From positions 1 to 5,255 of the forward strand of contig JALORV010000076.1 in assembly GCA_025458735.1 (NCBI GenBank): a stretch of DNA of 5,255 nt, in the 5' to 3' direction. Position 1 is the stretch's first letter, and each line of letters opens with the position of its first letter. This document shows positions 1 through 5,255 of this stretch, one piece after another. The notes under the pieces were generated by a model that saw only the letters and a program-made list of their open reading frames with translations, searched no databases and had not been told where the DNA came from. The position numbers and the translations under genes were made by a program. Source of the DNA: Burkholderiaceae bacterium. GTDB lineage: Bacteria; Pseudomonadota; Gammaproteobacteria; Burkholderiales; Burkholderiaceae.

Positions 1-447
1 GTCGTGGTGCTTGCCACGCCGTACGAGGCGGCGCTGTCCATCGCGCGCTCCGTTGCCGACTGGAACGGCCGCATCCTCGTGGATGCCACCAACCCGCTCG
101 CGCCCGGGCTGGCCGGGCTGTCGGTCGGCACGACGACGTCGGGCGCCGAGCAGATCGCAGCAGCCGCCCATCGTGCGCGCGTGGTCAAGGCATTCAACAC
201 CACGGGCGCAGAGAACATGGCGGACAGCCGCTATTCGGCAGGCGCAGTTTTCATGCCGGTGTGCGGAGACGATGCCGATGCACGTGCGCGCGTCATCGCG
301 CTGGCGACGCTCATCGGCTTCGATGCCGTGGATTGCGGCGACCTCGGTGCCGCACGCTACCTCGAGCCGTTCGCAATGACCTGGATTCACATGGCGATCA
401 AGCTCGGGCACGGGCGCAGCTTCGCCTTCGCACGGCTGCGCCGCTGA
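1..447 (+). CDS. NAD(P)-binding oxidoreductase, F420-dependent NADP reductase-like family (5' end missing)
   Basis: Only the last 148 residues are present; the frame is open from base 1, so the true start lies upstream. The visible part matches the second half of the small Rossmann-fold proteins annotated as NADPH-dependent F420 reductase-like or NAD(P)-binding proteins, usually a little over 200 residues. Seen here: the strand LVDATNPL (residues 26-33 of the fragment), VVKAFNTTGAENM (61-73), GDDADAR (89-95), the segment DCGDLGAARYLEP (111-123) and a final FAFARLRR. The GxGxxG nucleotide-binding loop is expected in the missing N-terminus. The family moves hydride between NAD(P)H and a cofactor or small substrate in the cytoplasm. 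The substrate cannot be told from this fragment, and the family name does not prove F420 use. A GTG at base 4 is in frame but sits inside a conserved strand and is unlikely to be the start. The next gene is 219 bases away, so co-transcription is doubtful. Confidence 0.85.
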   Translation, partial: VVVLATPYEAALSIARSVADWNGRILVDATNPLAPGLAGLSVGTTTSGAEQIAAAAHRARVVKAFNTTGAENMADSRYSAGAVFMPVCGDDADARARVIALATLIGFDAVDCGDLGAARYLEPFAMTWIHMAIKLGHGRSFAFARLRR

Positions 448-534
448 CGTGAGGCGCCTGTTACCAAGACACGGCTCGAGGCGTTGCCGGTCGCGCCGCG
501 GCTCCCGTTGCGAGTGATTGTTCCGGATGCGCAG

Positions 535-550
535 GCGCCAGGCCTGGCGC
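535..550. terminator. Perfect 16-base palindrome, possible hairpin terminator
   Basis: GCGCCAGGCCTGGCGC is its own reverse complement. As RNA it would form a six-base-pair GC-rich stem with a GGCC loop. It lies 87 bases after the oxidoreductase stop codon and is followed by only GTTTG, so the U-tract of a classical intrinsic terminator is missing. It could be a weak terminator, an mRNA-stabilising hairpin, a protein-binding site or a chance palindrome. Confidence 0.25.
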
Positions 551-553
551 GTT

Positions 554-575
554 TGCGACGAGTTCTGCGACGAGT
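554..575. repeat. Direct repeat TGCGACGAGT, two copies at a 12-base period
   Basis: The 10-mer TGCGACGAGT occurs at 554-563 and again at 566-575, separated by TC. It starts three bases after the palindrome at 535-550 and lies about 90 bases before the acyltransferase start. It could be a tandem regulator site or a small local duplication. Nothing else in the window identifies a binding protein. Confidence 0.4.
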
Positions 576-666
576 GCCCGAGCCTCAAGCAGTCCCGGGA
601 CCGGACCGATGCGAAGATCGCGGTCGCGAGCCGGCGCCGTCATCGTAAGGCCTGCTGGTCCCATCC

Positions 667-1803
667 ATGGGCACCCCTCTCAACCCCTTCCTGAGCCAGA
701 AGTTCCGCTTCTGGTCGTTTGTGTCCATGTTTCTCCTGGTGTTCGTGCATGGCTACAACGTGGAGCCACGCTACCTGCAGCCATGGACCACGCCGCTCGA
801 GCCCCTGACCGCAACGGGATTCGTGGAATACCTGGTGGCCAACGGCTTGCTCCGCTTCCGGATCCCGATGTTGTTCATCATCTCCGGGTACCTCTTTGCC
901 CTGCATGACGACCGGCCCCACCGCCAGCGCGTGCGCAAGCGGTTCCGTACGCTTCTGGCCCCATACCTGATCTGGAGCGCCTTCGGCATCCTGCTGACGC
1001 TCGTGCTGGAGCTGCATCCCTACATGCGCGGCGCCATTGCCAGTTCCCACGTCGTGCAGATTGATGACACGCGAATGCTGCTCCACGAGCATCGCTGGTA
1101 CGAGATTGCGGTCCGCTGGCTGTTCTTCCCGGTTTCCTACCAGTTGTGGTTCATCCGCGTCCTGCTCGTCTACAACCTGGCCTATCCGTTGATCGTCAGG
1201 GCGGTCACGCACGGGACCGCCCGGTACGTGTTCTTCTCCTTCGCCGTGCTGTGCTGGCTGGCGACAGTCAACCTCGTCTTCGTGGAAGGTGAAGGGTTGC
1301 TGTTCTTCTCACTGGGGGTCTGGATTCAGAAGACCGGCTTCTCCATCGATTCTCCGAAACCCTGGCTGAATCCGATCGGCTGGTTCACCGCATTCGCAGG
1401 CATGGCCGTACTGAAGACCTGGCTCGCCTTCCGGGGCCAGCCGCTGATGGGTAACGGCGTCTACCCGCTGATGACCCTCCTCCACAAGGGCACGGTCATC
1501 AGCGGCCTGATCGCCTGCTGGTACGGTGGCGATGCCGTCGTCCGCTGGTGCATGGCCCGGCCGTGGTTCGTCTGGCTCAGCGCTTTCTCGTTCATGATCT
1601 ACGCCGTGCACGCACCGCTGGTGGCGTATCTCATCGATCCGGCCATTGCAGCACTGCAGCCCATGCCCGCCGCCAGGCTTCTGGCCTTCGTTCTGCTGCC
1701 AGTCGCAGTCATCGCACTCTGTGTTGCGACGGGAACTGCGCTCAGGAGATTCACGCCGGGCTTCTACGGGCTGCTGACCGGCGGTCGTGGCATGGGCGCG
1801 TGA
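667..1803 (+). CDS. Integral-membrane acyltransferase, acyltransferase-3 family
   Basis: This 378-residue protein belongs to the membrane acyltransferase-3 family (the OafA/NodX/ExoZ type), which transfers acetyl, succinyl or similar groups to sugars and glycans at the inner membrane. Family hallmarks are visible: first membrane helix with the conserved histidine in FVHGYN (His28), RIPMLFIISGYLF (65-77), the basic stretch RVRKRFRTLLAPYLIW (88-103), YQLWFIRVLLVYN (158-170) and a late FSFMIYAVHAPL (307-318). About ten hydrophobic segments can be marked, around residues 15-30, 56-79, 97-116, 145-158, 160-180, 187-206, 210-222, 238-255, 268-288, 300-324 and 336-356, some of which may be re-entrant. 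Length is normal for a stand-alone member with no extra esterase domain. ATG 667 is the first possible start after the in-frame stop at 646-648; the only Shine-Dalgarno-like bases (AAGG, 647-650) are far away, so initiation looks weak. No glycan-synthesis genes flank it, so the acceptor is unknown. Confidence 0.88.
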   Translation: MGTPLNPFLSQKFRFWSFVSMFLLVFVHGYNVEPRYLQPWTTPLEPLTATGFVEYLVANGLLRFRIPMLFIISGYLFALHDDRPHRQRVRKRFRTLLAPYLIWSAFGILLTLVLELHPYMRGAIASSHVVQIDDTRMLLHEHRWYEIAVRWLFFPVSYQLWFIRVLLVYNLAYPLIVRAVTHGTARYVFFSFAVLCWLATVNLVFVEGEGLLFFSLGVWIQKTGFSIDSPKPWLNPIGWFTAFAGMAVLKTWLAFRGQPLMGNGVYPLMTLLHKGTVISGLIACWYGGDAVVRWCMARPWFVWLSAFSFMIYAVHAPLVAYLIDPAIAALQPMPAARLLAFVLLPVAVIALCVATGTALRRFTPGFYGLLTGGRGMGA

Positions 1804-1809
1804 CCCCCG

Positions 1810-1836
1810 GCGCTCGCGAGCGCATCCGGAGATGCG
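1810..1836. terminator. Two overlapping hairpins between convergent genes, possible bidirectional terminator
   Basis: The gap between the two convergent stop codons (1804-1873) holds GCGCTCGCGAGCGC (1810-1823), a perfect palindrome that folds as a five-pair stem with a CGCG loop. It overlaps CGCATCCGGAGATGCG (1821-1836), a six-pair stem with a CGGA loop. The two share bases 1821-1823 and could be alternatives. Neither strand has a following T-run, so a classical intrinsic terminator is not supported. Position between convergent genes is the main argument for a termination role. Confidence 0.35.
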
Positions 1837-1873
1837 GCCAGCACGGGTATTGATGCGACCGCTGCACGCCCCC

Positions 1874-3868
1874 TCAAGGGTTGGCGACCGCCAAGGTCGT
1901 CAGCGGCGGTACCGAGCCGATCAGCCGCCCGCCCGCCACGCTCAGCGCGTGCGCCGCGCCGGTGACTTCCACCAGTGCGCCGTCCGCAAGCAGTCCCGCC
2001 ACGCTTACGCCACCACCCGCAAGCGTCGCGAGGTCCGCCGAGGTGCGCTGGTTGTTGACCACGGCGACCACCGTGCGCGCGCCGGGCAGCGTGCGCGCGA
2101 AGACGAATACCTCGGGGTCGGCACCCGCGCTGCGCTGCGTGACCGTCAGCACCGGGTTCGTCGCGCTCGCCGCGTTCAGCTCGAGGACGTAGCAGCCGGC
2201 CGCGGCGATCGCCAGCAGCGTGTTGCCGAGGCCCGCCGAGGGCGCCAGCGTCAACGGCGCACCCGGAACGATGCGCGCGCCGGCGTTCGAGAACTCCGGC
2301 GTCCAGTCAGCTGCAGCGACCTTGAACTCGTAATTGCCAGGCGCGAGCTCGAAGGCCGCCTGGTACTGCCGCCCGCCCTGGTTGGTGAACAGCCGCGACT
2401 GTGGCGGCGGCTGCAGCCACCCGTCGAAGCTGCCGCGCATGTACAACCGGTCGCCGAAGTCCGCGGCCGGGTCAAGCGTCGTGGCCGGCGGCTGGCAGGC
2501 CGTGCCCGGGGCGAACAGCGTGCGCTGCGCGCCGCGCCGCAGCGCCGGATAGCTGCGGCGCGCGTCGGCGAGCGCCCGCAGCCGCTCGTCGAGCGTCGAG
2601 GCGTCGAGGCGCGTGAAGTCCATGTCCTCGCGGCTGGTGCGGCCGAGCGGCCGGTCGTAGCTGTCGCCCTCGCCGCGCATCGCGATCTCGGTGCCGTAGT
2701 AGACGAAAGGAATGCCGCGCGCGAAGTAGAGCGTGGCCAGCGCCATGCCGAGCCGCTGGTCGGCCTCGGCCGGCGCGATGCCGGCGGCCTCCGACTCGGA
2801 CGCGAAACGCGCCACGTCGTGGTTGTCGAGGAAGGTCGAGAGCTTCGTCGGGTCGCGGTAGCTCGTGTCCTGCGCGAACAGGTCGGCCAGCAGCCGCACC
2901 GGCCCGCCGCGCGCGAGCGAATTGGTCAGCGCGAACTTGAGCGGAAAGTCGAAGGCCGAGGGCGACCCGAGTGTGTCCACGTAGCGCGCCACCTGCGCCA
3001 CGTCCGCCGTGAACACCTCGCCCACGGTCCACAGCACCGCCGGATCGGCCGGGCTGCCGGCCGCGAAGAAGCGCGTCCAGAAGGCGTCGTCCACGTGCTT
3101 CATCGTGTCCATGCGCAGGCCGTCGACCGCGACCGAGTCGCGCAGGAAGCGGATCGAATTCAGCAGGTAATCGGCCGCGGGCGTGACGTCCTGGCGGAAG
3201 TCCGGCAGGCCGGCGAGGCACATCGTACGGTCGTCGCTGCCGCATTGCGCGCCGGCGCGGAACCAGGCCGGGTTCACCCCCACGAGCGTCGAGTTGTAGC
3301 CCGCGTGGTTCACGACCACGTCGATGATGAGCTTGAGCCCGGCCGCGTCCGCCGCCTGGCCCAGCGCGCGCAGCGCCGCCGCGTCACCGAAGTGTGGCTC
3401 GAGCTGGTCGAAGCGCTCGGCCCAGTAGCCGTGGTAGCCGGCGAACGGCCATGCGGCGTTCGGTCCGCCTCCGTTGCCGGGCGGCGGCACCTGCACCACG
3501 ACCGGCGAGATCCACAGCGCCGTGAAACCCATGCGCTGGAAGTAGCCTTCCTGGATCTTCTGGCGGATGCCGGCGAAGTCGCCGCCGTGCCAGCCGTTGG
3601 GGTTCGTCAGGTTGAGCGTGTCGGCCGGGCGACCGCCGAGGCTGTCGTTCGAAGCGTCGCCGTTGAGGAAGCGGTCGGTCAGCAGCTGGTAGACGACTTC
3701 GTCGCGGAAGTCGACCGGTGCGGCAGGCGGCGGATTGCCACCCCCGCCGGACGGCGGCGGCGACCCTCCACCGCCCCCGCCTCCGCCGCCACAGGCTGTG
3801 AGCGCCCAGGCCGCGGCCGCCAGCAGCCAGCCGGCCCGCGCCGGCACGAAGGACCGCCAATTGCCCAT
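1874..3868 (-). CDS. Secreted lipid-anchored GH13 alpha-amylase with inserted carbohydrate-binding-like module
   Basis: A 664-residue glycoside hydrolase family 13 enzyme, expected to cleave alpha-1,4 bonds in starch or maltodextrins outside the cytoplasm. The N-terminus is a lipoprotein signal with lipobox LTAC (lipidated Cys26), then a Gly/Pro-rich linker (27-50) and the catalytic barrel (about 53-440). All GH13 motifs are present: DVVVNH (183-188), LPDF (221-224), GLRMDTMKH (250-258, nucleophile Asp254), GEVF (283-286, acid/base Glu284) and FLDNHD (346-351, stabiliser Asp351). Domain C begins near 441, is interrupted at about 455-583 by a beta-sandwich-like segment, and resumes at VFVFARTLPGARTVVAVVNN (587-606). 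Besides Cys26 there are four cysteines (209, 217, 458, 559), enough for two disulfides in the periplasm or outside. Gly after Cys26 predicts outer-membrane sorting. The start was chosen for the signal peptide and a GAGGT ribosome-binding site nine bases upstream. The same frame stays open upstream to 4939, but that stretch is antisense to the next gene and is not counted. Starch specificity is inferred from the family. Confidence 0.93.
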   Translation of the reverse strand: MGNWRSFVPARAGWLLAAAAWALTACGGGGGGGGGSPPPSGGGGNPPPAAPVDFRDEVVYQLLTDRFLNGDASNDSLGGRPADTLNLTNPNGWHGGDFAGIRQKIQEGYFQRMGFTALWISPVVVQVPPPGNGGGPNAAWPFAGYHGYWAERFDQLEPHFGDAAALRALGQAADAAGLKLIIDVVVNHAGYNSTLVGVNPAWFRAGAQCGSDDRTMCLAGLPDFRQDVTPAADYLLNSIRFLRDSVAVDGLRMDTMKHVDDAFWTRFFAAGSPADPAVLWTVGEVFTADVAQVARYVDTLGSPSAFDFPLKFALTNSLARGGPVRLLADLFAQDTSYRDPTKLSTFLDNHDVARFASESEAAGIAPAEADQRLGMALATLYFARGIPFVYYGTEIAMRGEGDSYDRPLGRTSREDMDFTRLDASTLDERLRALADARRSYPALRRGAQRTLFAPGTACQPPATTLDPAADFGDRLYMRGSFDGWLQPPPQSRLFTNQGGRQYQAAFELAPGNYEFKVAAADWTPEFSNAGARIVPGAPLTLAPSAGLGNTLLAIAAAGCYVLELNAASATNPVLTVTQRSAGADPEVFVFARTLPGARTVVAVVNNQRTSADLATLAGGGVSVAGLLADGALVEVTGAAHALSVAGGRLIGSVPPLTTLAVANP
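2120..2506 (-). other. Beta-sandwich (E-set / starch-binding-like) segment inside the amylase
   Basis: Residues 455-583 of the amylase interrupt the usual run from the first strand of domain C (PALRRGAQRTLF, 441-452) to the rest of it (from 586). The core reads RLYMRGSFDGW (474-484), then YQAAFELAPGNYEFKVAAADW (502-522, key positions Y502, G511, Y513, F515, K516, W522). This is the pattern of early-set or CBM48/CBM20-like modules in starch-active enzymes: a WNGW-like turn, then an LxxGxYxFK strand. Trp484 and Trp522 are plausible sugar-contact residues. Cys458 and Cys559 flank the core and could form a disulfide closing it. The boundaries are estimated by eye, and the binding role is inferred from the pattern. 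Confidence 0.6.
3719..3793 (-). other. Lipobox cysteine plus Gly/Pro-rich tether of the amylase
   Basis: Directly after the lipidated Cys26 come nine consecutive glycines, then SPPPS, GGGG, N and PPP, ending near residue 50 before the catalytic domain. The glycines use GGC, GGA, GGG and GGT in mixed order, so this is not a pure triplet repeat. It looks like a flexible arm that holds the enzyme away from the membrane. Confidence 0.8.
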
Positions 3869-3877
3869 GCGTCCAAG

Positions 3878-3882
3878 ACCTC
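3878..3882 (-). promoter_or_regulatory. Ribosome-binding site of the amylase
   Basis: On the minus strand, GAGGT lies nine bases upstream of ATG at 3868-3866. It is the best Shine-Dalgarno match near the start and, with the lipoprotein signal peptide, fixes the start codon against the much longer open frame upstream. Confidence 0.65.
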
Positions 3883-3911
3883 GCAACGCGGCTCTGCGCC
3901 GATTCCAGGAA

Positions 3912-3917
3912 ATGTTA
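3912..3917 (-). promoter_or_regulatory. Candidate -10 element for the amylase (TAACAT)
   Basis: TAACAT on the minus strand matches four of six bases of TATAAT and is the most AT-rich spot upstream of the amylase. The nearby TTTACA (3944-3949) resembles a -35 box but lies 26 bases from it, too far for a sigma-70 spacer. The promoter is therefore unproven; if this -10 is right, the operator at 3943-3956 would be centred near -45. Confidence 0.25.
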
Positions 3918-3942
3918 GCAGCGCTCCTCGTCGCCCAGCCGA

Positions 3943-3956
3943 TGTAAACGGTTGCA
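3943..3956. promoter_or_regulatory. Putative LacI/GalR-family operator upstream of the amylase
   Basis: The 14-mer TGTAAACGGTTGCA (minus strand TGCAACCGTTTACA) has the central CG and TG...CA ends typical of LacI/GalR-family operators. It matches the known cre-type consensus TGWAANCGNTNWCA at every position but one (G at position 12). The half-sites TGTAAAC and TGCAACC agree at five of seven bases. It lies 74 bases upstream of the amylase ATG and 134 bases upstream of the patatin-like gene, so the amylase is the more likely target. A maltose- or glucoside-responsive LacI-type repressor would fit, but none is encoded in the window. Confidence 0.55.
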
Positions 3957-4090
3957 GCCGCGGTGCGATCCCCCGGGAGCACGCGCGCAGTCCTTCCACC
4001 CGCATCAGGCGCACTGCTCGATTCCTTCACCAGCCTGCTAGGGACTAGTCCGAATGGCGCTGCCGGGCACCTCACGCCAGCCTTGCAGTC

Positions 4091-5245
4091 ATGAGGCGTG
4101 GCAGACAACGGAAGTCGGTCACCGCGACGCTCGTGATTGCGACGCTGCTCGGGCTGGCCGGCTGCATGACGGAGCGCGTAGTCCAGCAGGCAACCTGCGG
4201 CGCAGTCGAACCAGGGATCGACGTCCCGACCCAGGCGGCGATCCCGGCCGAGTTGAACGTGCTGGCCTTGTCGGCAGGCGGGCCATGGGGTGGATTCGGC
4301 ATCGGCTTCCTCGAGGGCTGGTCGCAAGCGTCGCCTTCCGCCGGGCGTGCCCGGCCGCGCTTCGACATCGCCGTCGGCGTGTCGACCGGCGCCATCTTCG
4401 TGACCCACGCGTTCCTCGGCAGCGAGTACGACCCGGTGCTGCACGAGCAGTTGTTCTCGCTGTCCACGCCCGGCGTATACAAGCGCCGGCCGATCCTCGC
4501 GGCGCTCGGCGGCGACTCCGTCGCGAGCACGCAACCGCTGCGCGAGACGCTCGAGCGCGTCATCACGCCGCAGATCCTCGATCGCGTCGCGGACGCCTGG
4601 CTGCTCGAGGGCCGCCGTCTCGCGGTCATCGCCGTGGACATGGACTGCGGCAAGCCCGAATTGCTGGACCTCACTGCGGTGGCCCTGCAGCGGGAGCGGC
4701 CCGATCGCGTCGTCCGCTACGTCGACTACCTGATGGCGTCCTCCGCGAGCCCGGTGGCGTTCCCGCCAGTGTTCATCGACGGACGGATGATGGTCGACGG
4801 CGCGCTGCGCCAGCACATTCCGTTCCCGAGCCAGATCGAGCAGCTGCGGGAGGGGCGCGAGCGGCCGGGCCAGCGCGTCAACCTGTTCGTGATCGTCAAC
4901 AGCCCGCGAGTGGCGATCCCCCAGTGCATCACCGACCACGTTCTGCTGGTGGCGCTGCGCACCGGCGACGTGTGGACGGGCGAGCGCGCGAACGATTCCC
5001 TGGCGCTGGCGATGACCGACGCGGCGCGGCGCGGCTGGTCGGCGCGGTACGTCGCGCCGGACGGCGACCTGTGCCAGCCGGTGCCGCCGCCCGAGGACTA
5101 TTTCAATCCCGTCTTCATGCAGTGCCAGTTCGCATTCGGGCGTCAGCTGGCGTTGCAGAAGGAATCACCCTGGCAGGAGCAGATCGAGTCGTTGTCGCCG
5201 TTCGAGCTGAAGCCGGTGACACAGCGTCACCCCTGCGCTCGCTGA
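4091..5245 (+). CDS. Patatin-like phospholipase lipoprotein
   Basis: A 384-residue exported lipoprotein of the patatin-like phospholipase family, which hydrolyses acyl esters of lipids with a Ser-Asp dyad. The signal peptide has a basic start (MRRGRQRK), a hydrophobic core and lipobox LAGC (Cys25); Met follows the cysteine, so outer-membrane sorting is predicted. Family motifs in order: glycine-rich oxyanion loop SAGGPWGGFGIGF (61-73), nucleophile elbow GVSTG (96-100, Ser98) and VDGA (235-238, catalytic Asp236). The segment LMASSASPVAFPPVFIDGRMMVDGA before the Asp, here residues 214-238, has the usual SxxxPxxFPP form. Six further cysteines (36, 186, 279, 328, 345, 382) would allow disulfides outside the cytoplasm. 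ATG 4091 is the first start after the in-frame stop at 4046-4048, and the signal peptide supports it, though no good Shine-Dalgarno is seen. It is divergent from the amylase with a 222-base gap. The natural substrate and any link to virulence or membrane turnover cannot be judged. Confidence 0.9.
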   Translation: MRRGRQRKSVTATLVIATLLGLAGCMTERVVQQATCGAVEPGIDVPTQAAIPAELNVLALSAGGPWGGFGIGFLEGWSQASPSAGRARPRFDIAVGVSTGAIFVTHAFLGSEYDPVLHEQLFSLSTPGVYKRRPILAALGGDSVASTQPLRETLERVITPQILDRVADAWLLEGRRLAVIAVDMDCGKPELLDLTAVALQRERPDRVVRYVDYLMASSASPVAFPPVFIDGRMMVDGALRQHIPFPSQIEQLREGRERPGQRVNLFVIVNSPRVAIPQCITDHVLLVALRTGDVWTGERANDSLALAMTDAARRGWSARYVAPDGDLCQPVPPPEDYFNPVFMQCQFAFGRQLALQKESPWQEQIESLSPFELKPVTQRHPCAR

Positions 5246-5255
5246 AGTCCCCGCC

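Larger units (their letters stand above)
448..666. other. Non-coding gap between oxidoreductase and acyltransferase genes
   Basis: No convincing gene is seen here on either strand. The region holds a perfect 16-base palindrome (535-550) and a direct repeat (554-563 and 566-575). No clear -35/-10 pair for the downstream acyltransferase could be picked out by eye. An open frame on the minus strand (461-664) has no recognisable domain and no ribosome-binding site, so I treat it as chance in GC-rich DNA. Confidence 0.6.

Noticed and set aside
461..664. A 67-codon minus-strand frame in the first intergenic gap
   Set aside because: It has no recognised motif and no ribosome-binding site, and it runs across the palindrome and repeat. 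A small gene cannot be excluded, but nothing supports one.
640..1212. A 190-codon minus-strand frame opposite the acyltransferase
   Set aside because: It is rich in Gln, Glu, His and Asp with no domain, as expected from the complement of hydrophobic membrane codons.
2472..3245. A 257-codon minus-strand frame inside the amylase
   Set aside because: It is an out-of-frame shadow of the amylase, with an Arg-rich composition typical of shifted GC-rich coding sequence.
3764..3790. Possible phase-variable repeat in the poly-glycine codons
   Set aside because: The codons are mixed (GGC, GGA, GGG, GGT), so there is no uniform repeat unit likely to slip.
1787..4048. A 753-codon open frame on the plus strand opposite the amylase
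   Set aside because: Its translation is low-complexity, Arg/Ala/Val/Glu-rich and without any domain. It mirrors the amylase codons, whose GH13 motifs are unmistakable.
3869..4939. A 357-codon N-terminal extension of the amylase frame on the minus strand
   Set aside because: It is antisense to most of the patatin-like gene, has no recognisable domain and would bury the lipoprotein signal peptide inside the protein. The ATG at 3868 has a ribosome-binding site and a lipobox. Long stop-free antisense frames are common at this GC content.
1..5255. A previously undescribed multi-gene system
   Set aside because: All four genes fall in known families, they are not in a tight operon, and no unusual RNA, repeat array or mobile element links them.

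Overview
The window reads as chromosomal DNA of a high-GC Gram-negative bacterium, probably a proteobacterium. Two of its four genes encode proteins with lipoprotein signal peptides whose residue after the lipid-modified cysteine is not Asp, as expected for outer-membrane sorting. I cannot place it more precisely from sequence alone. There are no RNA genes, mobile elements, CRISPR arrays or phage genes.

Layout: (1) 1-447 (+) is the 3' part of a gene for a Rossmann-fold NAD(P)-binding oxidoreductase of the F420-dependent NADP reductase-like family; its nucleotide-binding N-terminus lies outside the window. (2) 448-666 is non-coding, with a 16-base palindrome and a 10-base direct repeat. (3) 667-1803 (+) encodes an integral-membrane acyltransferase of the acyltransferase-3 family. 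(4) A 70-base gap with two overlapping GC-rich hairpins separates it from the convergent gene at 1874-3868 (-). That gene encodes a secreted, lipid-anchored GH13 alpha-amylase with all catalytic residues and a carbohydrate-binding-like beta-sandwich module apparently inserted into domain C. (5) 3869-4090 is a divergent intergenic region containing a close match to a LacI/GalR-family operator 74 bases upstream of the amylase start. (6) 4091-5245 (+) encodes a patatin-like phospholipase lipoprotein with an intact Ser-Asp dyad.

The four genes do not look like one operon: strands alternate in the right half and every gap exceeds 69 bases. The amylase would degrade starch or maltodextrins at the cell surface, and its upstream operator suggests control by a sugar-responsive LacI-type repressor encoded elsewhere. 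The patatin-like lipase and acyltransferase point to envelope lipid or glycan modification but have no evident link to the amylase. I found no evidence for a new multi-gene system. The most interesting items are the amylase's domain layout, its tether and its putative operator.
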